From: Flaccisagitta enflata
Taxonomy: Eukaryota > Chaetognatha > Sagittoidea > Aphragmophora
Length of the DNA stretch: 64,000 nt
Reading direction: 5' to 3'
NCBI GenBank assembly: GCA_965153355.1
Contig: OZ231126.1
Span: 1,488,001-1,552,000 of the forward strand
Position numbers and translations under genes: made by a program
The notes under the pieces: model-generated
Database searches by the model: none
What the model was told of the DNA's origin: nothing
What the model saw: the letters and a program-made list of their open reading frames with translations, nothing else
Shown here: positions 46,298-57,709 of the stretch, in pieces
Numbering within the stretch: the stretch's first letter is position 1
Layout: each line of letters begins with the position of its first letter

Positions 46298-47338
46298 TTA
46301 TCGGTCGTCATTACTATCGATGGCCATTGTCGTCGTCGATATTTGGTCGGGTAATTGGCGCACTGGGTGGCTAACGGGCGTCGCTTTGCTTACCGCTGTA
46401 CCTGTTGTCGTTAGCGGTGTCGAAGTTGGGGTCGATGCACTCGTTGACGAAGAGATCGGCGCGGACGCAGATGGCTTTGGCGTCGGAAGGGCGTTCGCGA
46501 GCCGTGGACTTGCTGCGGGCGGAGACTTGTTGACCAGCGTATCGCCGATGAAAGCGAAGACCCCTTGGTCTCTTTGGTCTTCTTCAATGTTAGCGATCAA
46601 AGGGGCCACGTGACCTGGTGACGCTTGAGACGATTTCGGTCTTTTTTGTTGGTCTGTTGGCGAGTTATCGCTCAGCGCGCGCTTCTGCTTCCGGTCGAGA
46701 CTTTGGCTACGCTCTTCTGTTTCTTTGTCACTGTTAGTATCTGAAATGGGAAAGGAGAGAACCGGGGGGATTGTTAGAGGGGTTGCAGAGGTAAGTGTAT
46801 GGGTGCTGGTTTCAGCACCGACGGATGGACACTTTGTTAATCTCCTTGAGGCGACAACTGCTTTATTTTTCCATGTTTGCAATCGGTGGCTGCCAGCTTT
46901 ATTTGCTGGTTTTGCGTTGTTTCCATGCAAAATTTCGTTCACTGCGCTGGAGGTAGCTTCCGACGTTTTGCTTTTTAGTTTCGATACGTTCGAGTCGAAA
47001 GAATCGGTTTTTTTTGAATTTGCCGCCAAATTATCATGGCTGCCTCCTTCGTCTAGGGAGAGATTGAGAGGGTTAAGTGTACGCTGACGCCCGGCTTCAA
47101 TTTCCGCGCGAGTGGTTGCTCGTCTACTGTTCGGCGTGCCGATACCGGCTATCGAGCCCGGTGGCCTGCCCCTTGGCAGCCCCTTTGGGCTATTTTCGAC
47201 GATTTTTGACGCGTTGAGTCTTGATCGTGTTCTAACCCCACTCGTATCGGGGGTTGCGGGGCTAGCAACAAGTGTTTGGTCAACAACGCTGCCATTTTTC
47301 GACGCCGTGTTTTTATACTGCGTTTTATTATTTCTCAT
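46298..47338 (-). CDS. LINE N-terminal ORF with AT-hook, same frame as ORF1
   Basis: From the first ATG (47338) it is 346 residues ending ...DSNDDR at TAA 46298-46300. The frame is open back to 47518 without an earlier ATG. It is disordered and Ser/Thr/Pro/Lys-rich, with PRGRPPG near residues 55-61, matching the AT-hook core (RGRP in a basic/Pro context) that binds the minor groove of AT-rich DNA. It lies in exactly the same frame as ORF1, separated only by one stop and 41 open codons. It is therefore either a separate small ORF or, more simply, the N-terminal third of ORF1 cut by a recent nonsense mutation. Confidence 0.7.
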   Translation of the reverse strand: MRNNKTQYKNTASKNGSVVDQTLVASPATPDTSGVRTRSRLNASKIVENSPKGLPRGRPPGSIAGIGTPNSRRATTRAEIEAGRQRTLNPLNLSLDEGGSHDNLAANSKKTDSFDSNVSKLKSKTSEATSSAVNEILHGNNAKPANKAGSHRLQTWKNKAVVASRRLTKCPSVGAETSTHTLTSATPLTIPPVLSFPISDTNSDKETEERSQSLDRKQKRALSDNSPTDQQKRPKSSQASPGHVAPLIANIEEDQRDQGVFAFIGDTLVNKSPPAASPRLANALPTPKPSASAPISSSTSASTPTSTPLTTTGTAVSKATPVSHPVRQLPDQISTTTMAIDSNDDR

Positions 47339-47679
47339 CGCCGAACTGTTTTTCTGTGCTTCGACATCGCCTTTGTTGCACTTGGAGCCGCTTTTCCCGG
47401 GCTCCGGTCGTTGTCCGTTCTGGCCGTTTTTCGTCAGTTTGGTTGGAGTTTCATTGCTTCGCAAGTGTTTAGGTTTGACACAGTGTTCGTAGCGCAATTC
47501 ACGGGGAGAAGCTAATTTTTAGATCTGAGTCTTAATGATAGTTTTTGAATTGGTATAGATATTACTAAGGCGTTCTGTGTTCGATTTCGACGTCGGTCGA
47601 AACAGGTCTTGACTTGCCAAATCCGTCAAAGGCGATCCCGGAACACCAAACTTTAAACAAGTGAAGTAGTAGAAAAAAT

Positions 47680-48530
47680 GACCATAATGACAAAAATGAC
47701 CAAAGATGACCAAAATGACAAAATGACCAGCTACCAAACCAAGTAAAATGACCAAAGTGACCAAAAAATGACCAAAAATGATCAAAAATGATCAAAATTG
47801 ACCAAAAATGACCAAAATTGACCAAAATTGACCAAAATTGACCAAAATTGACCAAAAATGACCAAAATGACCGAAATGACCAAAATGACCAAAATGAACA
47901 AAATGACCGAAATGACAAAAATGATCAAAAATGTCCAAAATGACCAAAATGACCAAAATGACCAAAATGACCAAAAATGACCAAAAATGACCAAATATGA
48001 TCAAAAATGACCAAAAATGACCAAAAATGACCAAAAATGACCAAAAATGACCAAAATGACCAAAAATGACCAAAAATGACCAAAAATGACCAAAATGACC
48101 AAAATGACCAGAATGACCAGAATGACCAAAATGACCAAAATGACCAAAATGACCATAATGACCATAATGACCAAAAATGACCAAAAATGACCAAAATGAC
48201 CAAAATGACCAAAATGACCAAAATGACCAAAAATGATCAAAAAGGCCAAAATGACCAAAATGACCAAAATGACCAAAATGACCAAAATGACCAAAATGAC
48301 CAAAATGACCAAAATGACCAAAAATGACCAAAAATGACCAAAAATGATCAAAAATGACCAAAATTGATCAAAATTGATCAAAAATGACCAAAAATGACCA
48401 AAATTGACCAAAATTGACCAAAATTGACCAAAATGACCAAAGTGACCAAAATAACCAAAATGACCAAAAATGACCAAAAATGACCAAAACTGACCAAAAT
48501 GTGACTAAAGCAACCAATAATTCCCAAAAA
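47680..48530. repeat. AAAATGACC minisatellite (9-10 bp unit)
   Basis: About 85 copies of AAAATGACC with extra A and occasional ATTGACC or ATGATC variants. Phe/Trp/Gly/His minus-strand frames follow from the 9-bp unit. It runs into a TAGTCGCG-family end on its right and begins about 160 bp from the LINE 5' frame on its left. Confidence 0.95.
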
Positions 48531-48584
48531 CAACAAATGACTCAAAATAACTCTGAGACGACTTAAAACAAAAAAGCAGTGTTA

Positions 48585-48660
48585 CCACGACCCGACCGAC
48601 CGACGGACCGACGGACCGACGGACGGAGCGGGTTGTAGAGTCGCGTGCACGCGACTAAAA
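48585..48660 (-). repeat. TAGTCGCG-family 5' end bounding the AAAATGACC array
   Basis: GACCGACCGACGGACCGACG, GAGCGGGTTGTAGAGTCGCG and TGCACGCGACTAAAAAAA. The other end of this copy was not found; the array may be its expanded core. Confidence 0.8.
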
Positions 48661-48681
48661 AAAGGGTGCAGCTTTTTTTTT

Positions 48682-48900
48682 AGGCCAGTAGTAAGTGGTC
48701 AGTGGTACACGTGCCCTGCTTAAGTAGCTTGTAATTTAGGTTGAGGGGGAGCAGGGCAGCGGTCCCAAAGGGGACAAAGTCCTGTAGAACACAGGGGGAA
48801 TGTGTTTGTCCTTCCGTCCGTCTGCCCCCCCCCCCCACCCCATCCTCAGGGCTTTTTCTCCCTTGGGGCTTATTCCAAGCCACTGTCCTCTCAGCGTGAA
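48682..48900 (+). repeat. GGCCCC-family element 10, truncated
   Basis: AGTGGTCAGTGGTACACGTG, GCAGGGCAGCGGTCCCAAAG and GTCCTGTAGAACACAGGGGG, then a C run and two core-like units; no right end. Confidence 0.75.
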
Positions 48901-49203
48901 TTCAGGTGAAAAGTCATGGTACAATGAGTTTTTTTGTAGTTTGTGATAGTTTGAGGGTTACTTTGACGAAAACTAACAGTTATGAAATCTTTACAAGGGC
49001 GCTTACTGAGAAATATGAAAAAAAGAGTAATTTTAGCTTCATTTAGAATTGGGAATTCTACAACTCATCCAGACCACTTTTTTGAAAGCAAATTTGTTAT
49101 CTTGATGTTATTTCCTTTTGTTTGATAGGTCGAACTTTTCTTTTTTAGGAGAAAAAGAAATTTCAATTTCTAAGCAACTATTATAATTTTGCAATGGTCA
49201 CTA
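48901..49203. other. AT-rich spacer
   Basis: No feature seen. GGTCGAACTTTTCTTTTTTAGG-like sequence near 49128-49150 echoes words in the palindrome arms at 520-640, but the match is too short to use. Confidence 0.4.
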
Positions 49204-49372
49204 AAACAAGGCGGGATACACGGCAATCCAGTCGCGGACGGTTGGGCAGGAGCAGTAATGCAAAAACCGCTCGGATTTTAAAAATGTGATGGACCTACCA
49301 ACCAATCTGCCGACCAACCTACCGACCTACCGACCGACACGGCAAGGTGTAGAGTCGCGTGTCCACGACTAA
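49204..49372 (-). repeat. TAGTCGCG-family copy
   Basis: AACAAGGCGGGATACACGGC, AGTCGCGGACGGTTGGGCAG, GAGCAGTAATGC, a CCGACCAACC core and GTGTAGAGTCGCGTGTCCAC, then GACTAAAA. Confidence 0.85.
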
Positions 49373-51397
49373 AAGTTGAAAATTGTAATCCTTTAAATTT
49401 GTCAAAAAGGGCCCTTAAATTAATCAATTTGAATCAGTTTAAAGTGAATGTCACAGGGTGTAAACATAATTCAGCCTTGAGCTACATATACCAATACAAA
49501 TATTTAACACTATCTTTTTAGTCACTAACTCTATAGTCTAACTTTCTGCATTCTTTTTATCCCGCTTCTGCCCAAGGCATTTTCCATCCATTGGCTGTAT
49601 GGTCCCTTGGTCGGTTGGTCTATGGTTTCCCAATGTACATTTTCAGGGCGAATTTCAAGTGATGACAACAAACATGTTCATTTCTGTCAAGCGCATCCAC
49701 ATATATTTCTGAATTTCAACCGTCCAATGAGGAGGTGAGTGAAGTTAGAGGAGCAAGTAAGTGGAGTGAGTGGTGTGAGCAAACTTAAGAAGCGAGGGAC
49801 CAAGTGGCCTGTTGAAAACGAGATTGTCTGTGTCTGTGAACATTACAGCTCTTCTCCCTTCCCACCATTTTCTATACGAATCTTAGCCCGGGTCACCTGT
49901 TTCAGATCATCAATGTCAGTGCATCAACTTCTGAGAATCAACCATATCCAATTTCCCAATAGTTTTTCTTTTTTTTTTGAAAACAAGGAGGTTGCATAAA
50001 GTTAGAAACTATGAATTACATAGTCAGTTTTTAATGCAATATTCTTTTTGTATGTTCCTCCAGCACGATCTCGCCATAAAAAATCTGAACAATAATTGGG
50101 TTCGTGACAAATCGATTGAAGATTGCTTTAATCAAATGATTAATATAACTAAAACATTGCTATGAGTAAAACATTGCTTTGGCCAATTTGTTGATATAAC
50201 CAGAACATCACTAGGACCAAAACATTGCTATGACCAAAATGTTGATATAACCAAAACATCGCTATGACCAAAACATTGCTATGGCTAAAATGTTGATAAC
50301 CATGGCCAAAAAAAATGTTACATGGCTTATTTCTACCATAACTTGGTGCTGCTTTTGAGAAAGTATACAATATCTATAATCATTCTAAAGAGCTTTGAAA
50401 AATCTTTTATCTGAGTCGTTGAACAAAATTCTTACATGAAAACTCTAAAGAGGTTATGTTGATTTAAAAAATTTGAGTCGCATGCATGTGAATAAAATCA
50501 TGGTTTCCTTCCAAACACTTAGACATGCAAAATGATTGAAACCTTTGGGGAAGGGCATGTACTATCTTGCTCATGATTATACGGACACCTACTCATGATC
50601 ATAACAATTTTTCTTTAATATCCAATATAAAAAAGATAGCAGATCCATAAAATATAACAAAAAATCTTCTATTCAAGACCAAGCAGAGCTTAGTAGCTCA
50701 ATCCGTTTTCAAATGACAGCATTTTGAAGAAAAACTGTCATTCTACCAACATCGAATTCAGAGGTTTTAAGTTCATATCTACAAAGGACAACCTATAAAG
50801 AAAGATCTCTTAAATCCAAATGGATTGGCAAAAATCATTCTGCTTGATCTCATTAGATCACATTTTCACTAATTTTTTTGAACGTTGAAAAAATTGAAGG
50901 CTGTAGTTTAACTTATGGCTCTAGAATTATCTTATATCAAAGGAAAAAAAATCAATGGTTTTTGATGTTTTTTGAAAAAAATCAATGATACACTGATTTA
51001 AGTTAAAAAATCATTGACCAATCAGATAGAAACTTGAAACAAAAGCAGTTGACAGATCAAATTATAATGTAATGACTAAAAATTGATTCATTTGAATATA
51101 TTTTTTATTCAGTGGGTCAATATGCTTATTTTCATCCAGCTGTCCATAAATTAATGAGCTAGATGGTATGTTTAACATTAATGTCCATTAACATCCCCCT
51201 GAGAAGAATGGGATTCCCGAACCGTTTTTGCGCAAGGATTTCAATGTTTTTGCCAACGTTTTGCCTCCAATCTGAGTCCCAAATTTCAGGACTTTAATCA
51301 ATCACTTGTAAGGCTTACGGCTCAACCAAGAGGTAGTAATTGATACTCTTTTTTACAGATTTACTTTTTGGTCTCATTTAGGGCCCTTATACAGAGG
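49373..51397. other. AT-rich intergenic sequence with a small tandem repeat
   Basis: 50155-50300 holds units of about 18 bp (AAAACATTGCTATGACC). A lone TAGTCGCG-like fragment (GTCGCATGCATGTGAATAAA) lies near 50476. No supported gene. Confidence 0.55.
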
Positions 51398-51399
51398 AA

Positions 51400-52095
51400 C
51401 AGGTCGCCCAAGGGCAATATGTGGTCAGCGATACCCGTTGCCCTGCTTTGAGTGATTGTGATTTGGAGGGAGGGGGAAGCAGGGCAGCTGCCCCAAAGGG
51501 GACAAAGTCCTGTAGAACACAGGGGGACTTTTGTTCGTCCTGCCTGAGAAAGGGGATGAGATGCTATAGAGGGCTGACCAAAGGCCTTCAAGAGCCTAAA
51601 CTGAGGTCTAAGAAGGTTGATATAAGGCCTAAGAATGCCAATTGGAAGCTTGAGAGGGCTGACTTGCGGCTCGGGAGAGCTGGTCCAAGGCTTGAAATCA
51701 GAGGACTGATTTGAAGCTTGAGAGCAATAGATTGAGGCTTAGATTGCTGATTTGAGGCCTGAGAGGCCAGGTTTGAGGCCTGAGAATTTGGATTTGAGGT
51801 CTGAGAGGTCTAATTTGAGGCTTAAGAGGCCAGATTTGAGGCCTGAGAGGTTGAATTTGAGGCCTGAGAGGCAAGATTTGAGGCCTGAGAGGCGAGATTT
51901 GAGGCCTGAGAGGCGAGATTTGAGGCCTGAGAGGCGAGATTTGAGGCCTGAGAGACCAGTTTTGAGGCCTGAGAGGCCGGATTTGAGGCCTAAGGGGCCT
52001 GAGGGGGGACAGACGAACGGACTAACAAACGGACGAACGAAAGTCCCCCTGTGTTCTACAGGACTTCGTCCCCTTCGGGGCCGCTGCCCAAAAAT
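51400..52095 (+). repeat. GGCCCC-family element 11, isolated full copy
   Basis: CAGGTCGCCCAAGGGCAATA, GGTCAGCGATACCCGTTGCC, GCAGGGCAGCTGCCCCAAAG, GTCCTGTAGAACACAGGGGG, GATGAGATGCTATAGAGGGC, a core of about 20 units (51720-52005), and the inverted right end closing GGGGCCGCTGCCC, then AAAAA. This copy stands alone, so its flanks can define the element ends. Confidence 0.9.
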
Positions 52096-52619
52096 AGTAT
52101 TTGTGACTGAAAATCTTTTGCAGAGAGTGAATGTGAGAAACACAAAATGAGCAAACTTAATTAGGACTGCTAACGAACAATCTTTGAATTAATCATCGTT
52201 GGTCAGTTAATTTAGATCATTAATCATCGTTAATCGTTAATTTTAAGCTAATTTTACAGTAATGAAAGCTGATATAAAACTATTTACCACAATACCAAAA
52301 ATGGAAAAAAATCATTTTTTCCTTGTTGATACACAGCTACTCAAGTCGGGTGCAGATGGGCTGGGGCAGAGATACAAAAACAGCTTAAAACACAAAAAAA
52401 AAAAAAAAAAAAAAAAGATTTTTTTTACTGACTGATAGACAGACCAATAGACCAGCCCTGTGCCAACAGACAGCGTGTTAGAGTCACTTGCACAGAAAAT
52501 GAGAAATGAGAAGAAAAAAACAGAGAGAATCAACAATATGATTGCAATGTCAAAATGCATGTTTAATTGTTATTGTTACATAGTCGTATGATGATGATTT
52601 TTTTTGCTCAAACCCGCAA
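52096..52619. other. Decayed repeats, no gene
   Basis: 52170-52250 repeats TTAATCATCGTTAATCG words, also seen near 57310-57400. 52318-52500 looks like a decayed minus-strand TAGTCGCG copy (GTGTTAGAGTCACTTGCAC). Confidence 0.5.
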
Positions 52620-52627
52620 AAAAAGAG

Positions 52628-52658
<31 letters not shown>

Positions 52659-52662
52659 AAAA

Positions 52663-52738
<76 letters not shown>
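52620..52738. repeat. (GAAA)n microsatellite
   Basis: Pure GAAA run followed by an A run. Confidence 0.97.
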
Positions 52739-53265
52739 AAAAAAAAAAAAAAAAAAAAGAAAGAAAAAAAAAAGAAAGGAAGAAAGAGTACAACAACAAC
52801 AAAATGTAGGATATCGATACTTAAGAAGGCCTATCGATCATGAGATTTTTTTTTTCAGGAGAACCCTATGGGGGTCAATTATACAGCATTAAAGGGGCAA
52901 AGTTGTCACTCTCTTGATAGCCCGGGATAAACGTGACATGTCAGGTCACGCCATACTAGAAAATTTTCATTGGATAAAAAGGTGAGTTACCTCTTAACTT
53001 AAGGGATGAAAAAAGTTTCATACCCTTGTATGGCTGGGGTCAATTTTTATTTTCTACTTTTTTGCCCTACACATAATGAGGCTATAATCAGAAATTGTAT
53101 TGACATAGTTTGCGTCATGAAAGTATCAGAATCAGCCCAGCTCGAAATCCACTGTGGTTCGACGCTTTTTTCATGATTCATAAGTGGAGCGAACAAAAAA
53201 TGTCAATGTAGAATTATCCGTTGCTCACATTGCTTCATCTTATCAGTTCCTCAGTTGCCGAAGTT
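52739..53265. other. Intergenic, no gene seen
   Basis: A-rich to 52800, then plain AT-rich sequence. Confidence 0.5.
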
Positions 53266-53845
53266 TTTAGTCGCGTGCTACGCGACTCTACACCCCGCTT
53301 TGTCCGTCGGTCGGTCGGTCGGTCCGTCGGTTGGTCGGTTGGTCACACTTTACTTTTTTTATTCGTTTTATTCCTACTTACTCATTTTAAGTCAATTAGA
53401 TTATTTAAAGTTAAATTAGATCATTTTTAGTCATTTTAGGTCATTTTAGGTCATTTTAAGTCAGTTTAAGTCAATTTTAGTTATTTGAGTTATTTTAATA
53501 GTTTTGATCATTTTAGTGATTTTAGGTCAATTTAAGTCAATTTAGGTCAGTTGAATTCAATTTAAGTCATTCTAGGTCAATTTAAGTCATTTAAAGTCAT
53601 TTTAAGTCAATTTTTGTTATTTAAGTCAATTTAAGTCATTTTAGTCACTTAGTCATTTTTGTCATTTTAGGTCAATTTAAGTCAATTTAGGTCATTTTAA
53701 GTCATTTTAGGTCATTTCATATCATTTAAAGTCATCTTATGTCAATTGAATTCAATGAAAGTCATTTTAGTTATGTGGTTATGTAATTAAGTAATTATGT
53801 CTCGCACGCGACTTATAGGTGTTGGCCTTGTTTTTCTTTTTCTTG
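53266..53845 (+). repeat. TAGTCGCG-family copy with GTCATTTTA core array
   Basis: TAGTCGCGTGCTACGCGACT, CCCGCTTTGTCCGTCGGTCG and CACACTTTACTTTTTT, then about 40 diverged TAAGTCAATT or TAGGTCATTT units (53385-53760), and a right end CTCGCACGCGACTTATAGGT plus GGCCTTGTTT. The CCTGCCC middle of other copies is missing. Confidence 0.85.
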
Positions 53846-54019
53846 ATTTTTTTTATTTCACTCGGGTAATTATTTAGTTGCTACAAGATATCAAGCTATG
53901 TTTTAATCATTTGGACAATGTCAGTTCCACGTCGATGCGCTTGGGAGTGAAAATGCATCAGGGACAACACCGATGCCTAGAGGTGAGCCAAAGAGAGCGA
54001 GAGAGCGGGAGAGCGAGAG

Positions 54020-54035
54020 AGTGGGAGAGCGAGAG

Positions 54036-54100
<65 letters not shown>

Positions 54101-54372
54101 CAGAGAGACAGACAGAGAGATGGACCTACAGACAGACAGACAGAAAGAGACAGAAAAAGAGAGACAGACAGAGACAGACAGACAGACAGATAGAGACAGA
54201 CAGACAGACAGACAGACAGAGACAGACAGACAGACAGACAGACAGATAGAGACAGACAGACAGACAGACAGACAGATAGAGACAGACAGATAGAGACAGA
54301 CCGACAGACAATTAGGGACAGACAGACAGACAGAGACAGACAGACAAAAAATAGACAGACATTAACAGACAG
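54020..54372. repeat. (GA)n then (GACA)n
   Basis: GA 54027-54099, then GACA with GATA/GAGA variants to about 54372. Confidence 0.96.
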
Positions 54373-54605
54373 TTGCAGTAACAAACAATTTGGACAGCTG
54401 TCCGATGTTCTGATGGATAAAGTAACCGATCAATTGATGAAGCAAAAAGTTTCCTTTTGCTACTCATTAGGTGCGATTGCGACAGAATGGGTATTGGAAG
54501 GTCTCCCTATGAATCGTATCCTGTAGATAACGTGGGCAAGAAGAGCTGTTGTGGACAACTGGATATTATCAATCTACGAATGGTATGAAGTCCTTGTTAA
54601 TTTTT

Positions 54606-54808
54606 TGTCGCGTGCTACACGACTCTACACCCCGCTTTGTCGGTCCATCCGTCAGTCCGTCTGTCGGTCCATCTGTCGGTCTGTCCGTCACATTTTACTT
54701 TTTCTGGGTTTTTGCGGTCTATGGCCTCACTGCTCCTGCCCAAGTGACCTCAAATATGGCCCCTGCCCACCCGCACGCGACTGGGGTAGCCGTGTTTCTG
54801 ACCTTGTT
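54606..54808 (+). repeat. TAGTCGCG-family copy
   Basis: TGTCGCGTGCTACACGACTC, CCCCGCTTTGTCGGTCC, TCACTGCTCCTGCCCAAG, GCCCCTGCCCACCCGCACGC and CGACTGGGGTAGCCGTG, ending GACCTTGTT. Confidence 0.9.
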
Positions 54809-55049
54809 AATTGTGGACACGCAATTCTATAAGAGTTTTTTGTTGAATTTGGCATATTTGTACAGCTGTAGAATAAAGGATTGAAATTTAAAACTGGCAT
54901 ATGCAAGTCAATTCATGTAAAATATGGTTGTTGGTAGTTTTATTGAAAATATTAAAACAAAAATTTTCATTAAATTTCATTTTATAAATTTCATGACTTA
55001 TCTAGCTCGGGTAGCAAATTCTATGGTAATTTTCAGTGCGTCAAATATT

Positions 55050-55115
55050 ATTCCTATTTGAGCGCGATGGACCGACTGACCGACAGACAGAGCCTCTGAA
55101 TTCTAATAGAGGTGC
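55050..55115 (-). repeat. TAGTCGCG-family fragment, second subtype
   Basis: GGACCGACTGACCGACAGAC followed by AGAGCCTCTGAATTCT and AGAGGTGCTATGGCGA; similar to the ends at 9820-9866. Confidence 0.5.
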
Positions 55116-55142
55116 TATGGCGAACCTAAAAAGAATAAGTTT

Positions 55143-55333
55143 TTTAGCCGCATGCACGCGACTCTACATCCTGCTTTGTCCGTCCATCCGTTGGTTGGTC
55201 GATCACACTTTACTTTTTTCAGGATTTTTATTTTTTTACCTCACTGCTCCTGCCCAAATGGTCTAGTGACCTTATATATCGCCCCTGCCCACCAACACGC
55301 GACATGGGTTGCCGCGTATCCGGCCTTGTTTTT
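55143..55333 (+). repeat. TAGTCGCG-family copy
   Basis: TAGCCGCATGCACGCGACTC, CTGCTTTGTCCGTCCATCC, CCTCACTGCTCCTGCCCAAA, GCCCCTGCCCACCAACACGC and GTATCCGGCCTTGTTTTTTT. Confidence 0.9.
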
Positions 55334-55762
55334 TTCCATAGGTGGTAAATAAGTGGTTAGGTTATGTAAATTTCCTTTGCTCTTTACAGAAACGGAAAAA
55401 AATGTCAAGAAGAAAACGGCACGAAAGATCAAATTCTGGCTGGTTGCTACTGGAACAGTCGTCGCAAACCTTTAATCTCATTTTTGGGAGTGATTCTGAA
55501 ATGATTCTTTGTAATAATGATAATATGTAATTGACCAAATATGTGCAATAGCGATACACCTAGATTGAAACAAACTGTTGTCCCGTAAGGCGTGTTAACC
55601 TTAACGCTGTAATGGATACTGTAGAGAATTTTCTTAGTCGCACATGCATACACAAACGCACTCGCAGACACCCACGCAAACCCTGAGTTCCAGACACCCA
55701 AACACAGTCACACGGGCATATGCACTGAAATGCAGGCACACTTACACAGACACACACACACA

Positions 55763-56145
<383 letters not shown>

Positions 56146-56224
56146 GGAATCTATAGATAGAAAGATAAATACTCATTTGATGTAAGGATGGCATAGCTAA
56201 AAAGATAGATATACTGACCAATTA

Positions 56225-56580
56225 GTAAAGGCCGTGTTGCATCAGGGTTATTGAGTAGTTTCTGTCAGTTGGTTGGTCTGTTGGTCGGTTCACTATGTAC
56301 ATCGATCTCTGTGTTTTCGCTTTGCCTGCCCAGCCTAAATGCCTGAATGGCCTACTACGTCACTGCTCCTGTCCACCTGCAAACCTTGTTTTTACTCATG
56401 TGCTATCTATGAGTCACAATTTGGTCTGTCCGTCCGTTGGTTTGTTCATTGTTCAGACATTTTTGTCACTTTTTAGATGCGTATGTCAGGAACGCATCTC
56501 TATAAGAGAGTCTGTCCGTCGGTCGGTCCGTCCGTCCGTCCGTCCGTCCATCCGTTGGTCCGTCCATAACGCCTGTGCAA
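56225..56580 (+). repeat. Two decayed TAGTCGCG-family copies
   Basis: 56260-56395 keeps GGTTGGTCTGTTGGTCGG, CGTCACTGCTCCTGTCC and CAAACCTTGTTTTT. 56470-56580 is a second-subtype end (GAACGCATCTCTATAAGAGA) followed by GTCGGTCGGTCCGTCC. Confidence 0.65.
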
Positions 56581-57065
56581 AAACCGCGTTTCTCGGCTGT
56601 TTTAGGCCACGGTGAGATCCTACACTGGAACAAATGATAATCCAACATGTTTTGAGTCTTCTCATCCGTCTGTTCATCCATTTGTCACTCCATACATATG
56701 TCACATGATCAATACACGCTGAGACACAGCCCGGACGCATCGTTGCCAGTTCGGGCTTATTTTTTGCTCCGCACGCTCTACACGTGCTTACCTGTCCTTC
56801 CGGATTATTGCTCCTACACATGACCGAAGTATTGCCGTCTGTCGGTTTTTCTTTTTTTTTTTTTTTTTTCACCAAGTCATTGACCCAAGAAAACCTACTT
56901 GAGGTTTTTTGACCGACTCACTGTTCATGCAGTGGTGAATGGGCACAGATTTAAACTCAGCTCAGTCAGGGCTATCTACTGAATTTTTTGTGTGCAATTT
57001 AAAAATTTTCTGTAGGCCATCTTAAGACACATTCAAAGACAAAGAAAAAGAAAGGAATGAAGATA
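56581..57065. other. Intergenic, no gene seen
   Basis: GTCC-like remnants to 56700 and a T run at 56851-56868; otherwise plain. Confidence 0.5.
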
Positions 57066-57140
57066 GAAAGAAAGAAAGAACGAAAGGAGGAGAGAAAGAA
57101 AGAAAGAAAGAGAGAAAGAAAGAAAGAAAGAAAGAAAGGA

Positions 57141-57208
<68 letters not shown>
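57066..57208. repeat. (GAAA)n microsatellite
   Basis: GAAA with a few GGA interruptions. Confidence 0.97.
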
Positions 57209-57709
57209 GAAAAAAAAAGAAGCAATTGCAAAGAACACTTGAGAATTTTGTCCATTTGCGTTGGTAAAAATGCGAACCTAAGTCACATTTCAGCTTAGAG
57301 TTAGGATCATGATTAACGATTAAATTCTTTTGACTTGTTTGATAATTGATTTGCTAATTGATCGTTAATTAATCGTTAATTGATAACGATTATACATCCC
57401 TAAACTTAATGTGCACATGTGAGCTTCAGAATGGAACTTTTCCTGAGATTTGCTCATATCATACAAATGGCTTATCAGGGCTCTTTCAGACTGATTCTTT
57501 AAAATACTCACTCAAAAACACTTCCAAAGAACTTAAGAGAGCTGTTGTTCTTGAATAGTAATGTATCTTTATAATTGTAGATTTTTTTTCTTTTTTGCCT
57601 AAGTAGTAGAGGAAAGCAGAGTGCTCTCAGGTTACTATTTTTATAGTTATCTACTTTTCAATCTTTTGATCACTTCATCATGAAAATGGGATAGATCTTA
57701 AGTTGAATA

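Larger units (their letters stand above)
39391..47518 (-). mobile_element. Jockey-like LINE, nearly full length
   Basis: On the minus strand the order is an N-terminal ORF, ORF1 (zinc knuckles), ORF2 (endonuclease plus reverse transcriptase), ORF3 and a 3' UTR. AATAAA occurs on the minus strand at 39626-39621 and 39413-39408. (AATC)-type short repeats near 39390-39450 may mark the tail. Both ends are uncertain: no target duplication was found and the 5' UTR boundary lies somewhere in 47340-47680. Long intact frames argue for recent activity. It belongs to the Jockey group by RT wording (IPKPGKD, NYRPISL, FIDLEKAFD, LWHNGVIYKL) and by an RRM-like plus triple-knuckle ORF1; the exact clade needs a tree. 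Confidence 0.9.

Noticed and set aside
57289-57406. TTAATCGTTAAT words and TACATCCCTA as a possible hAT end
   Set aside because: Only one end is visible and no 8-bp duplication or partner end was found.
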